From: Nostoc sp. TCL240-02
Lineage (GTDB): Bacteria; Cyanobacteriota; Cyanobacteriia; Cyanobacteriales; Nostocaceae
Length of the DNA: 64,000 bases
Assembly (NCBI RefSeq): GCF_013343235.1
Contig: NZ_CP040094.1
Location: 5,699,001-5,763,000 of the forward strand
Direction of reading: 5' to 3'
A program made the translations under genes and the position numbers. This document shows, piece by piece, positions 1-8,893 of the stretch (position 1 is its first letter; the number at the start of each line of letters is the position of its first letter). Under the pieces are notes generated by a model. The model searched no databases and had not been told where the DNA came from. It saw only the letters and a program-made list of their open reading frames with translations.

Positions 1-58
1 CGTTTTAATGCCTTCAATAATTGAAGCAAGGACAGAGTTTATCAAAGAAATTCGATAG
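1..58 (+). CDS. C-terminal end of an upstream gene (partial)
   Basis: An open frame enters from the left edge and stops at TAG 56-58. Its last residues read MPSIIEARTEFIKEIR, a plausible amphipathic C-terminus. It ends 30 bases before the next gene on the same strand, which is normal operon spacing. The family cannot be named from so little sequence, and it could be a chance frame. Confidence 0.4.
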   Translation, partial: VLMPSIIEARTEFIKEIR

Positions 59-88
59 TAAGATTTTAATTATTTGTGTCCAAATAGC

Positions 89-340
89 ATGACAGATAGA
101 ACAGATTTATCAAAAATAATTGCTAGTACAGGCGATAATCCACTAATTTTATCACCTGAAAGTTTGCCGTCACAAGAAGACGTAGAACTTGAGCGAAAAC
201 TGAGAGAACTTAAATTTAAACAAGAACTAAGAAAAGATTGGATTTTATTTATTGTCAGGGATGTAGTAATTTTTCCTGCGGCTATCCTTTTTATTTTTGC
301 TGCCAGTGGTTATTCCCTATTTCTTCATATTCATGGGTAA
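89..340 (+). CDS. Small single-pass membrane protein, unknown function
   Basis: This codes for 83 residues from the ATG at 89; a TTG at 74 would add five residues but has no better context. The N-terminal half is polar, with a charged helix around residues 32-52 (ELERKLRELKFKQELRKDW). It is followed by one hydrophobic segment at about residues 54-77 and a short tail (LFLHIHG). This suggests a C-terminally anchored protein with a cytoplasmic coiled-coil-like region. No family is recognised. It may be co-transcribed with the gene that ends at 58, and a bidirectional-looking terminator follows at 401-426. Confidence 0.6.
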   Translation: MTDRTDLSKIIASTGDNPLILSPESLPSQEDVELERKLRELKFKQELRKDWILFIVRDVVIFPAAILFIFAASGYSLFLHIHG

Positions 341-400
341 CTTACTTTAATCAACCACAGAGGCGCGGAGTACACAGAAAAAAGAGAATTTGTTTACCTT

Positions 401-426
401 AAACAAGGGGATTCTACCCCTTGTTT
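401..426. terminator. Bidirectional hairpin terminator between convergent genes
   Basis: AAACAAGGGG (401-410) pairs perfectly with CCCCTTGTTT (417-426) around a 6-base loop. It lies between the end of the small membrane gene (340, plus) and the end of phoD (453, minus). A T-rich run follows on the plus strand. Confidence 0.75.
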
Positions 427-452
427 TAATATTTCGCCATGCTTTTGATGAT

Positions 453-2054
453 TTATTTTTCTGGCGGCAAATCTACACTGTAAATAGTCTTCCCAGCCAA
501 GTTACGCAATGTTACAGTCATCACCTTTGTATAAGCATCAATTTTGACTCCTCCAAAGAATTGCAAACCTTCACTTGGGGGACGATTTGCTTTTGTACCT
601 GGAGGAAGACTTTGAAATATCAATTGGGGACCAAAGGTATTTTCTAGTTGATTTGGCCCAAATGTGCCAGAGTTCAGAGGCCCGGCAACAAACTCCCAAA
701 AAGGCTTAAAGTCTGTAAACTGTGCTTTGCTGGGGTCATAATAGTGAGCTGCTGCATAATGTACATCAGCAGTTAACCAAACAACATTCTGGATATTCTT
801 ATTTTTGATAAATCTGAGTAAATCTGCAAGTTCCAGTTCTCTTCCCAAAGCCGGGCCATCTCCATTAGCCCAAGCTTCAAAGTTGGTGCTACCATCTCTA
901 ACAATCAATCCCAGAGGCATATCACTAGCAATCACTTTCCATGTTGCTTTTGATGACAGCAATTGCCTTTTTAACCATTGTATTTGTGTTTTACCCGCAA
1001 ATTCTGTATCTTTACTTGGTACTGGTTGATTATTAGGGCTATTCGGCCCCCGATAGGTGCGCTCATCCAGCATGAAAATGTCTAACAATGGGCCATGCTT
1101 AAAGGAGCGATAAATTTTCGCTTTGTCTGGCTCATTGGTTGTATACCCAATAGGCAGATATTCCAAAAATGCTTGCCTTGCTCTTTTGGCTAGCAAGTTA
1201 ACATCCTTAACTGTATAACGGTCATCGTTGAGGATAATTTGTCCAGGATACCAATTGTTTCTTGTTTCGTGGTCGTCCCACTGTGCCAATATTGGCACTT
1301 CAGCGTTGAAACACTTGATGTTTTCATCCAACAAATTGTAAATATAGTTGCCACGAAATTCTGTAAGAGTTTCTGCTACTTTTGATTTTTCTGGTGTAGT
1401 GATGTTTTTCCAGATTGTGCCGTCGTCTAGCTTTACTTCTGATTGAATGGGGCCATCGGCATAAATATTATCGCCAGAGTGAATGAAAAAGTCGGGGTTA
1501 AGTTGACGCATGGTTTCGTAAATTTTCATCCCGCCAAAATCAGGATTAATTCCCCATCCCTGACCGGCGGTGTCGCCACCCCAAACAAAGAATATATCTC
1601 GTCCAAATTTGGGGGGAGTTCGGAAAGAGCCTTTAACAGGAGCGCTGTAAGTGCCTTTATAATCTAAGTCTTGGAAGATTACCCGATAAAATAATTGTTG
1701 GTCTGGTGGCAGATTTCTCAGATAAAGTCGTGCTGTAAAGTCGCTATTTTGTAAAGCATTGGGCCCGACAACTCGCTGCACATTTTTAAAAGATTCGCTG
1801 GTAGAATATTCTACGATCATTTTGGCGGGGCGATCGCTACGACTCCAAATTACAATACTATCGTTAGAAATATCTCCGCTAGCTACGCCATAAGGTATAG
1901 CAGGACGCATTTTATCTGAGGTAATAATTGCTGGTGCTTCAGCAAAGACTTGTGATTTTGATACAAAATTGGTGGATATAATTCCACCTGCCGTAATCGC
2001 TGAACGGAGCAAAAATTGGCGACGGTTTAGCCTGAATGAGTTATGAGATTCCAT
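453..2054 (-). CDS. phoD: PhoD-type alkaline phosphatase/phosphodiesterase, Tat-exported
   Basis: This 533-residue protein begins with a twin-arginine signal (LNRRQFLLRS, R11-R12) and a hydrophobic stretch ending near VFAEA, so it is probably exported folded through the Tat system. The PhoD N-terminal beta domain (about residues 45-150) precedes the metallophosphatase domain. Visible metal and catalytic motifs are GGDTAGQ, HSGDNIYADG, QWDDHETRNN and TADVHYAAAHYY. PhoD enzymes use Ca/Fe to release phosphate from phosphomono- and diesters outside the cytoplasm during phosphate starvation. The length matches the family. A Pho-box-like triplet lies 67-94 bases upstream, consistent with PhoB-type control. 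Confidence 0.93.
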   Translation of the reverse strand: MESHNSFRLNRRQFLLRSAITAGGIISTNFVSKSQVFAEAPAIITSDKMRPAIPYGVASGDISNDSIVIWSRSDRPAKMIVEYSTSESFKNVQRVVGPNALQNSDFTARLYLRNLPPDQQLFYRVIFQDLDYKGTYSAPVKGSFRTPPKFGRDIFFVWGGDTAGQGWGINPDFGGMKIYETMRQLNPDFFIHSGDNIYADGPIQSEVKLDDGTIWKNITTPEKSKVAETLTEFRGNYIYNLLDENIKCFNAEVPILAQWDDHETRNNWYPGQIILNDDRYTVKDVNLLAKRARQAFLEYLPIGYTTNEPDKAKIYRSFKHGPLLDIFMLDERTYRGPNSPNNQPVPSKDTEFAGKTQIQWLKRQLLSSKATWKVIASDMPLGLIVRDGSTNFEAWANGDGPALGRELELADLLRFIKNKNIQNVVWLTADVHYAAAHYYDPSKAQFTDFKPFWEFVAGPLNSGTFGPNQLENTFGPQLIFQSLPPGTKANRPPSEGLQFFGGVKIDAYTKVMTVTLRNLAGKTIYSVDLPPEK

Positions 2055-2120
2055 ACTAAAATAATGGCAATTTTAAAAAGTATTACAAAATAAGCTTCTA
2101 CCACTTTTTTTATAAAAAAA

Positions 2121-2148
2121 AGTAAAGATTTAGTTATCTAAGGGTTAA
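2121..2148 (-). promoter_or_regulatory. Putative Pho box upstream of phoD
   Basis: Read on the minus strand, three related hexamers recur at exactly 11-base spacing: TTAACC (2148-2143), ATAACT (2137-2132) and TTTACT (2126-2121). Cyanobacterial PhoB boxes are three 8-bp CTTAACCT-like repeats separated by 3 bp, which is the same 11-bp period. The first repeat is close to consensus; the other two are weaker. Position and neighbouring gene support the call. Confidence 0.5.
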
Positions 2149-2279
2149 TAAAATTTTTTAATATCTGTATTACAGATAAAGTACCTGAGCCTACAACATT
2201 AGATGGTACTCTTGTTGCTTATGGTCTTGATTTAATGATAAAAATAACGAGAACATCAATAAAAAATGTTAAAGTATAA
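2142..2279 (+). pseudogene. Remnant of a PEP-CTERM protein C-terminus
   Basis: In the 2055-2578 spacer an open frame without a start reads ITDKVPEPTTLDGTLVAYG, then about 17 further residues, and stops at TAA 2277-2279. VPEPTTL followed by a hydrophobic segment and a basic tail is the hallmark of PEP-CTERM exosortase-sorted proteins. Here the hydrophobic segment is interrupted by charged residues (GLDLMIKI) and nothing recognisable lies upstream, so this looks like a decayed 3' end. The rest of the spacer is AT-rich and shows no other gene. Confidence 0.5.
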
Positions 2280-2578
2280 CTATTGTATTAAGTGAATATT
2301 TTAAGATACTTTGCACCTTAAAATACATTCATAGTGCTTAGACATTATTATACAAAATAGTGCCCGATTGCTTTATCGTAAAGTACTCTATATTAACATT
2401 TGCTTGATAAATAGCCCCTAATGATAAGCCGCCAAATATCTATACTCTCATAAAAGTATTAAAGTTGCTGAGGTAGTCTATATTCCCACATCTACACTGT
2501 GAATTTTGGTTAGCAATCTGGGAAAGATAAGTTCATAACGATTGATGAACTTTGAAATTATAGAGACGGGTATTCATA

Positions 2579-4039
2579 ATGTTGCCAGAAATATTACCTC
2601 AGCAGTCAAGACATGCTATTAGCAGTACAACAAATACTGATGAGTCAAACTTGCGATTAGAGTCAACGTTGCAAGAATTACTTTCTTGGCAAGTTCACAT
2701 TGAAATAGAGTGTCCAGGGAATGATTTAGCTACGCTCTTTAAGCAAGAGCCTTTATTACCAGGAATTATCCTCAATAATAATCAAGAGTATGTAGGGATG
2801 ATTTCACGGCGGAAATTTTTTGAGTATATGAGCTACCCCTACAGTTTGGCTTTATTTTCCACAAAACCGATTAAAATTCTTTACAAGTTTTTCCAGACAG
2901 AGATATTAGCCATTTCTGAGGATATGCCTATTGTTAAAGCTACTGAAATAACTTTGCAACGGCAACCTCAAATTGCCTATGAGCCAATTTTGATTAAAAC
3001 TAAGTGTGGAAAATATAAGCTGGTCGATTTTCATCAATTACTCTTAGCCTACTCCCAAATTCATGTATTAACACTCGTTCAGCTACAACAGGTAGAGGAA
3101 CAATCTAGAGTTGCTAAAGCAGGTTTTCGCGATCTTCAGCAAAACTATATGCGGTTAATTCAGAATGAAAAAATGGCTGCATTAGGACAACTTGTTGCTG
3201 GTATTGCACACGAAATAAATAACCCTGTAAACTTTATTGCTGGGAACCTTGTTCACGCCATCGAATATAGTCAAAATCTACTCAATATTATTAGATTGTA
3301 CCAACAATCTTATCCTGAGCCAGAAGCAGAAATTAAAACTGCGATCGCACAAATTGAACTGGATTTTTTAACTACCGATCTCCCCCGTCTTCTCACCTCT
3401 ATGCAGGTTGGTACCCAGCGAATCGAGCAAATCGTTCTTTCTTTACGAAATTTTTCTCGTCTTGATGAATCTGAGAAAAAGTTAGTTGATATCCATGAAG
3501 GTATTGATAGTACGCTAATAATCTTACAAAGTCGTCTTCAAAATAACCAAATAGGTGAAAACATCAACATAATTAAAGAATACGGCGATCTTCCCCAAGT
3601 TGAGTGCTACGCTGGGTTACTCAATCAGGTATTTATGAATATTTTGGCGAATGCTATTGATGCTATAGAAGAGTCATTAGTCACTTGTACTGAGCGACTT
3701 GCCTTGAGCGAGGTCGAAAGGAGTCGAAGTATTAGTCATCCGTCATTGGTAAGGGATAAAGGAAAAATTTGTATTCGGACTCAACTCACTGATAACAATC
3801 AAGTAATTATTCGCATTTCAGATAATGGCCCGGGAATTCCAGAGAGTTTGCAAAAGCAACTATTTGATCCCTTTTTTACTACTAAACCCGTTGGGAAAGG
3901 CACTGGATTAGGTCTATCTATTAGTTATCAAATTGTTGTGGAAAAACACGGTGGTCATCTGCAATGTATATCAACTTTTGGCAAAGGGACTGAGTTTATT
4001 ATTGAAATTCCGGTTCACCTAAATTCTGAACTTGTTTAG
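2579..4039 (+). CDS. Sensor histidine kinase with N-terminal CBS-like region
   Basis: This 486-residue protein lacks membrane segments, so it is a cytoplasmic kinase. Residues 1-175 resemble a CBS/phosphoacceptor-type sensory region. A short coiled coil leads into the dimerisation/H-box (GIAHEINNPVNFI, phospho-acceptor H211). The ATPase domain has the N box (NILANAIDAIEE), G1 box (ISDNGPGIP), F box (FDPFFTTKPVG) and G2 (GKGTGLGLS). It closely resembles the kinase end of the giant gene at 12820-18738. About 30 residues after the N box (TCTERLALSEVERSRS and flanks, nt 3674-3763) are absent from that homologue and match a dispersed repeat, so they look like an in-frame insertion. No response regulator is adjacent. 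Confidence 0.88.
   Translation: MLPEILPQQSRHAISSTTNTDESNLRLESTLQELLSWQVHIEIECPGNDLATLFKQEPLLPGIILNNNQEYVGMISRRKFFEYMSYPYSLALFSTKPIKILYKFFQTEILAISEDMPIVKATEITLQRQPQIAYEPILIKTKCGKYKLVDFHQLLLAYSQIHVLTLVQLQQVEEQSRVAKAGFRDLQQNYMRLIQNEKMAALGQLVAGIAHEINNPVNFIAGNLVHAIEYSQNLLNIIRLYQQSYPEPEAEIKTAIAQIELDFLTTDLPRLLTSMQVGTQRIEQIVLSLRNFSRLDESEKKLVDIHEGIDSTLIILQSRLQNNQIGENINIIKEYGDLPQVECYAGLLNQVFMNILANAIDAIEESLVTCTERLALSEVERSRSISHPSLVRDKGKICIRTQLTDNNQVIIRISDNGPGIPESLQKQLFDPFFTTKPVGKGTGLGLSISYQIVVEKHGGHLQCISTFGKGTEFIIEIPVHLNSELV
3690..3738 (+). repeat. Dispersed repeat captured inside the histidine kinase gene
   Basis: The segment starts ACTTGTACTGAGCG, the same word found in reverse orientation in the noncoding repeat near 10366-10383 (CGCTCAGTACAAGT). 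It is translated in frame as TCTERLALSEVERSRS between two conserved ATPase motifs. The exact boundaries are uncertain. Confidence 0.55.
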
Positions 4040-4109
4040 AAAAACAAACAATGATCAAAGAAGAGATATTTTTCGTCAGCTTTTCTTCTCTTCATTTAGA
4101 TATTGAATT

Positions 4110-5213
4110 CTAACTATAAGTCCCTGCTGTTTCACTTGTTAGTGTAACAGGTTCTGACACGATATCATCTATCTTATTAAACTCTCCAGCCCGCCAGCTA
4201 TCTGTTGTATCCTTGATAAAACTAGCAATAGGAATTGCAATTAACAAACCCAGCACCCCTCCTAATTTTGCCCCCAACAACAAAGAAATTACTACCCACA
4301 CGGGATTTAAACCAGTTAAATTCCCAAGAATTCGAGGTGCAACAAAATTAGAATTAACTTGATCGATTGCAACGGCTATACCTAATACTTCAACTCCTAA
4401 CCAAAAGTTTTGCAATGCCACCAAAAGGCTTACTATGGCAATGCCGAATCCTGTACCAAAGGGAAAGAGAGAAAACAAACCAATCCCGATGCCAAAAAGT
4501 AAAGCCAAGGGAACTCGTAGCGTCAAAAATGCCAGTGTAATTGTCACCCCCAATACGGCTCCTAATGTTGCTTGACCGATAAAGTAATTGTGGAAGTCTT
4601 CTCGCAGTAATTCTCGTAATCTTAACCCAATGTTATGGGGAAACCACTGAAATATTCCGTCCCAAAGACGTTCGCCATTTAATATTAGATAGACAGTTAG
4701 CACTACCGCCAGCAATACATTGAGAACAATCCCAATGGTATCAACGGCAAAACCAAGAATTCTACCAGTGAAAGACTGAAGTTGATTAGATAATCGTTCC
4801 AGAACTTGGGTAAATAACCCGCTTAAATTAATGGGAAGCTGTTGCTGACTTAACGCCCAATCCTGGAAAGTTTGGAGTTGCTGAGTACCAGAATCAATCC
4901 AACTTGGCAAAATATTGGCTAGCTCAACGAGTTGTTGGATAATTAGGGGAACTAAGGTAATGCCTAAAGCTACTAAAATTACTAAAGTTAAAAGCAACAC
5001 TCCTGCGATCGCTAGGTTACGTTTTACCCCTTGTTCTTGCAAAAACTGGATTGGATAGTTCAAGACAAAAGCCAGTAGAATGGCGGCGGCAATAATACTG
5101 ATCAATGGCTGAAAATACTGCACCACCTGGAGCAATAACCAACCGTTGAGAATAATAATCGGAAATGCCAATCCTATAGTTAACCATCGCGGTAGTTTGT
5201 TTGCTGATTGCAT
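4110..5213 (-). CDS. AI-2E family (UPF0118/PerM-like) membrane permease
   Basis: This 367-residue polytopic protein has the layout of AI-2E family transporters: two N-terminal helices, a third helix, a soluble amphipathic stretch (about residues 100-160, rich in LQ and LS), then five helices. The conserved loop near FIGQATLGAVLG and the C-terminal LLGAKLGGVLGLLIAIP-type motif are present. Start: the ATG at 5213 is preferred over the GTG at 5228 because GGAG sits about nine bases upstream of it. The substrate is unknown; family members include TqsA and Na+/H+ antiporter-like proteins. It converges on the upstream kinase gene, 70 bases away. Confidence 0.85.
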   Translation of the reverse strand: MQSANKLPRWLTIGLAFPIIILNGWLLLQVVQYFQPLISIIAAAILLAFVLNYPIQFLQEQGVKRNLAIAGVLLLTLVILVALGITLVPLIIQQLVELANILPSWIDSGTQQLQTFQDWALSQQQLPINLSGLFTQVLERLSNQLQSFTGRILGFAVDTIGIVLNVLLAVVLTVYLILNGERLWDGIFQWFPHNIGLRLRELLREDFHNYFIGQATLGAVLGVTITLAFLTLRVPLALLFGIGIGLFSLFPFGTGFGIAIVSLLVALQNFWLGVEVLGIAVAIDQVNSNFVAPRILGNLTGLNPVWVVISLLLGAKLGGVLGLLIAIPIASFIKDTTDSWRAGEFNKIDDIVSEPVTLTSETAGTYS

Positions 5214-5255
5214 TAGTGATGACTCCACAAGAGTTATAACTTCATTTTGGCTTCT

Positions 5256-5350
5256 AGGGAGCGGGAGTGGGGAGAGGAGGTAGGGGGCAGGGGAGCAGGG
5301 AGCAGGGGAGATGAGGGAGACAAGGAGATAAGGGAGACAAGGAGATAAAC
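5256..5350 (+). repeat. Purine-rich GGGGAGCAGGG / GGAGACAAGGAGATAAG repeat tract
   Basis: The spacer between the permease and NUDIX genes is almost entirely purine on the plus strand. It holds tandem copies of GCAGGGGAGCAGGG and a roughly 17-base unit (GGAGATAAGGGAGACAA) repeated twice. Related tracts occur at 11590-11640, 13541-13603 (inside a gene) and 43770-43900. Confidence 0.7.
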
Positions 5351-5395
5351 AAAACTCTTAACTCAGCACTCCTAACGCCCAATTCCCAATTCCCA

Positions 5396-5830
5396 TTAAG
5401 ATTGATTTCTCTCCATAAAATCCAACATAATTTGCCGATGCGTATTCCCCAAAGGGCGTACTTCGCGGGCGTTTTGCGAATAACAGTTACCTTGGTGAAT
5501 ATCTTCTGGGGTCAATAATCCCATATCCCAGCCTTCATTTAAAACCAGTTGATTTAATTCCACCAATAGTGGTGCGTGAAAGACATGACGGACAACTCTT
5601 TCGTCGGTATAACAGCCAAATGCTACACAGGGTGGTAACTCATAGCCGATTTCTTCTAAAATTTCTCGCTTTACTGCAACATCTGGCGTTTCACCAGGTT
5701 CGATATGACCGCCAAATAGCGCCCAGTAACCAGGGTAGAGAATACCGGGGATGTTGTCGCGTAGTTGCATGAGAAACTTGTTTTCTTGATAGAGAATTGC
5801 GATCGCTACATGCACCGGTTGATTGTTCAT
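5396..5830 (-). CDS. NUDIX hydrolase
   Basis: This 144-residue protein carries a complete Nudix box from GHIEPGETPDVAVKRE to ILEEIGYEL, fitting GX5EX7REUXEEXGU, the Mg-binding catalytic helix that hydrolyses nucleoside diphosphate-X bonds. The N-terminus (VAIAILYQENKFLMQLRDN) is the usual first beta strands, with a Q-L-R in the position common to MutT-like proteins. The substrate cannot be read from sequence. The gene starts at an ATG and sits 24 bases from the lipoprotein gene upstream on the same strand, so the two are probably co-transcribed. Confidence 0.9.
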   Translation of the reverse strand: MNNQPVHVAIAILYQENKFLMQLRDNIPGILYPGYWALFGGHIEPGETPDVAVKREILEEIGYELPPCVAFGCYTDERVVRHVFHAPLLVELNQLVLNEGWDMGLLTPEDIHQGNCYSQNAREVRPLGNTHRQIMLDFMERNQS

Positions 5831-5854
5831 ATATTATTAATTTTTAATTGCTGA

Positions 5855-6343
5855 TTACTCTTCTTCTAGATAAACTTCCCCCAATTCTTTACCACCTAAA
5901 GGGATGCTTTGGTAGCGAATTTTACCCTTAATCACCACTTGCGCTCCCTTCGCTAGATTCTTTTGATTGGTGATAACCCAAATTTTGCCCGTCGAGTCAT
6001 TAATTTGATAGGCCCATTGCTTCATCAGAGGAGCTTGTTTTTCCACCTCACCTTGGATGTAAACTGTAGCCTGATTGTCTTGTTCTGGTTTAATTTCTCG
6101 AATTGGCGTGACATTGCTACCAATTTTGAAATTAGTCCCATTCAAGCCAGATGAGGTTAAACTACCACAACTACAAAGTCCTACCACCAATAAAAAAATC
6201 AACCCCAGGCGGTAGGAAACAATACTATGTCCGTACAAAAACGAAAGCGACAAATTTCTTGTTTGTTGCATGAAAGCCACTGATTGAGCAAATTTTTGCT
6301 TCACTGCTTGCTTTGTCGCCAGTTTCATTAGGTCAGTTCCCAT
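5855..6343 (-). CDS. Putative lipoprotein with OB-fold-like domain
   Basis: This codes for 162 residues. After a polar leader there is a hydrophobic segment (LGLIFLLVVGLCSCGS) ending in a lipobox-like LCSC, so the mature protein is probably lipid-anchored. The remaining 85 residues (VYIQGEVEKQAPL...WAYQINDSTGKIW...VVIKGKIRYQSI) have the strand pattern of OB-fold proteins of the YgiW/NirD type. The leader before the hydrophobic segment is long for a signal peptide; an internal ATG at 6271 would shorten it to about 20 residues. Function unknown. It lies upstream of the NUDIX gene in the same direction. Confidence 0.65.
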   Translation of the reverse strand: MGTDLMKLATKQAVKQKFAQSVAFMQQTRNLSLSFLYGHSIVSYRLGLIFLLVVGLCSCGSLTSSGLNGTNFKIGSNVTPIREIKPEQDNQATVYIQGEVEKQAPLMKQWAYQINDSTGKIWVITNQKNLAKGAQVVIKGKIRYQSIPLGGKELGEVYLEEE

Positions 6344-6597
6344 CTATAATATTCTTTCTCTGTGGTTTCAGAAACACGCTCTCAATTGAGCAAAAAATGT
6401 TCTGAATTTCATCCTGCAATTCTTTATTCTTCAGATAAAGCCGTTGATCTGAGAAAATAAGCATTATGGATTGACTGTGAGAGAAACGCTACGAAATCAA
6501 GCAAATACATAATAGTAGTTAAAAGTCAATAAGCAATATTTTTACTCTAGACTTTTGGATAAAAAGCAAATTAATTAATTTATAGTTGGGAATTTTC

Positions 6598-7476
6598 ATG
6601 GAAACAAAAACTGCCAAACTCCTTGATGGTAAAGCAATAGCAGCAAAAATTCAGCAAGAACTTTCTGTAGCCATTACACAATTACAGCCAGAAATTGGAC
6701 GACCCCCTGGTTTAGCAGTGTTAATGGTTGGCGACAACCCAGCGTCAGCCGCTTATGTCCGCAATAAAGAAAAAGCCTGTGCAAAAGTTGGCATCGCCTC
6801 TTTTGGTAAGCATTTTCCTGCCGAAACTACCTTTGGGGAATTACAAGAGGTCATTGCTGCACTAAACCACGATGAACGGGTGGATGGAATTCTTGTGCAG
6901 TTGCCCTTACCTGACCACTTGGATGCTGTGGCTCTGCTACATCAAATTGATCCCGATAAAGATGCTGATGGACTGCACCCAGTTAACTTGGGGCGATTAG
7001 TACGGGGAGAAACTGGTTTACGTAGCTGCACTCCTGATGGTGTAATGCGGCTTTTGCAAGCTTATGAGATTCTATTGCAAGGAAAACAGGCAGTAGTGGT
7101 GGGACGCAGTATTTTGGTGGGTAAACCTATGGCGCTGATGCTACTAGAAGCTGATGCTACAGTCACGATCGCTCACTCGCGATCGCATGACCTCAAAAGC
7201 ATCACCCAAAATGCTGATATTCTAATTGCAGCAGCAGGTCGTCCCGGACTCATCACTGCTGATATGGTAAAACCAGGTGCTGTTGTGGTAGATGTGGGAA
7301 TGAATCGTGTCACCGATGCTAGTGGCAAAAGTCGCTTAATTGGCGATGTTGACTTTGAATCAACTGCTGGTGTAGCAGGATTTATCACCCCTGTTCCTGG
7401 CGGTGTTGGCCCTATGACTGTTGCCATATTGTTACAAAATACATTCACCAGCTATTCCAGAGCAGTAGGAAAATGA
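6598..7476 (+). CDS. folD: Bifunctional methylene-THF dehydrogenase/cyclohydrolase
   Basis: FolD interconverts 5,10-methylene-, methenyl- and 10-formyl-tetrahydrofolate with NADP+, in the cytoplasm. The 292-residue protein has the family signatures: [18 protein letters not shown] with the catalytic Y53/K57 pair, [17 protein letters not shown], the NADP-binding [17 protein letters not shown], and the C-terminal [14 protein letters not shown] 6598 was chosen over a TTG at 6586 because it gives the usual N-terminus. It is followed by crtE and a divergent PAP2 gene on the same strand, an order often seen in cyanobacteria. Confidence 0.97.
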   Translation: METKTAKLLDGKAIAAKIQQELSVAITQLQPEIGRPPGLAVLMVGDNPASAAYVRNKEKACAKVGIASFGKHFPAETTFGELQEVIAALNHDERVDGILVQLPLPDHLDAVALLHQIDPDKDADGLHPVNLGRLVRGETGLRSCTPDGVMRLLQAYEILLQGKQAVVVGRSILVGKPMALMLLEADATVTIAHSRSHDLKSITQNADILIAAAGRPGLITADMVKPGAVVVDVGMNRVTDASGKSRLIGDVDFESTAGVAGFITPVPGGVGPMTVAILLQNTFTSYSRAVGK

Positions 7477-7483
7477 AAGAGAG

Positions 7484-7617
7484 TTATGAGTTATGAGTTA
7501 AAAGTTAAGAATTATTAATCCTAACTCTTAACTTATAACTCCTAACTCCTGTAAAGACGCGATTAATCGCGTCTCAACTCCTAACTCATAATTCCTAACT
7601 CATAATTCCGAACTCTT
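7484..7617 (+). repeat. Heptamer repeat cluster with an embedded palindrome
   Basis: The folD-crtE spacer is built of AGTTATG/CTAACTC-type heptamer strings in both orientations, so the two halves can fold on each other. In the middle (7555-7574) lies the perfect 20-base palindrome AGACGCGATTAATCGCGTCT. The same palindrome family recurs near 12630-12699 and at 51694-51721. Confidence 0.8.
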
Positions 7618-7691
7618 CATTTTTTCAGCCCCACAGCACCTTAAAATTGTGACGTATAAGACAAAAATCCCAAAGTGTCAGGAATTGAAGA

Positions 7692-8624
7692 ATGGTAGCA
7701 ACTGATAACGTTCAAAAGACACCACCAGAGGAAGCCACATTTAACTTAGTAGCCTATCTCAAAGAGCGACAAAAGCTTTGTGATAATGCTTTGGATCAGG
7801 CTATCCCCATCATTTATCCAGAAAAGATTTATGAGGCGATGCGCTACTCGTTATTAGCTGGCGGCAAGCGTGTACGTCCCATTCTTTGCCTTGCTACCTG
7901 TGAAATGATGGGTGGCACTATCGAAATGGCTATGCCAACAGCTTGTGCTGTGGAGATGATCCACACAATGTCTTTGATTCATGACGATCTCCCAGCGATG
8001 GATAATGACGATTACCGTCGGGGAAAGCTGACAAATCATAAAGTCTATGGCGAAGATGTAGCGATTTTGGCTGGGGACGGCTTGTTGGCACTCGCTTTTG
8101 AGTTGGTTGCCCTTAAAACCCCCCAAAGCGTTAACAGAGAGCTAACCTTGCAGGTAATTGTTCGTCTTGGTCGGGCGCTGGGGGCAGCTGGTTTGGTCGG
8201 TGGTCAAGTTGTTGATTTAGAGTGTGAGGGAAAATCAGATATTTCTCTAGAAACCCTAAATTTCATTCATAGACACAAAACATCTGCCCTTTTGGAAGCT
8301 TGCGTAGTTTCTGGCGGGATCATCGCGGGAGCATCAACTGAAGACGTGCAGCGACTAACCCGTTATGCTGAAAATATTGGGCTAGCATTCCAAATCATAG
8401 ATGATATTCTGGATATCACTTCTACAAAAGAGCAATTAGGTAAAACGGCTGGTAAAGACCAACAAGCGAAGAAAGTGACCTATCCTAGTCTTTGGGGACT
8501 TGAAGAATCGCGCTTAAAAGCCCAAGAGCTAGTTAAAGTAGCTTGTGCGGAATTAGAACCATTTGGAGACAGAGCCAAGCCACTCCAAGCGATCGCTCAT
8601 TTTATTACTACCCGCAATAACTAG
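7692..8624 (+). CDS. crtE: Geranylgeranyl/farnesyl diphosphate synthase
   Basis: This 310-residue trans-prenyltransferase condenses IPP with allylic diphosphates and supplies GGPP for carotenoids, phytol and quinones. The first aspartate-rich motif is DDLPAMDND within LIHDD...[16 protein letters not shown], the second is DDILD followed by [22 protein letters not shown] (IPP binding) is present near residue 56. The spacing is that of IspA/CrtE type II enzymes, and cyanobacteria normally carry one such gene, called crtE. Whether the main product is FPP or GGPP cannot be proved from sequence. Confidence 0.94.
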   Translation: MVATDNVQKTPPEEATFNLVAYLKERQKLCDNALDQAIPIIYPEKIYEAMRYSLLAGGKRVRPILCLATCEMMGGTIEMAMPTACAVEMIHTMSLIHDDLPAMDNDDYRRGKLTNHKVYGEDVAILAGDGLLALAFELVALKTPQSVNRELTLQVIVRLGRALGAAGLVGGQVVDLECEGKSDISLETLNFIHRHKTSALLEACVVSGGIIAGASTEDVQRLTRYAENIGLAFQIIDDILDITSTKEQLGKTAGKDQQAKKVTYPSLWGLEESRLKAQELVKVACAELEPFGDRAKPLQAIAHFITTRNN

Positions 8625-8893
8625 CAACGCTTTGCGGGATTCTAAATTCTTATACCGTAAGGGTTTTATTGATTGGGATTGGGTGGTTTCTTTACATCAT
8701 GCTGTACTACTACCGCCCAGCAGAATTGAAAATTCAAAATTCAAAAAGCTTACTTAATCAGCTTTTAGACAATTTTGAATAATTGATCTGTTTCCGCCGT
8801 GATGTACTAGGTAAATTTTGGATTTTGGGTTGAATCTAAATGTTTCCTCAACCAACAACCGCTGCTAATATTTACTAACCTAACCAAAATACC

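Noticed and set aside
390..647. Plus-strand frame overlapping the end of phoD
   Set aside because: It is a shadow of the phoD reading frame and runs through the terminator hairpin.
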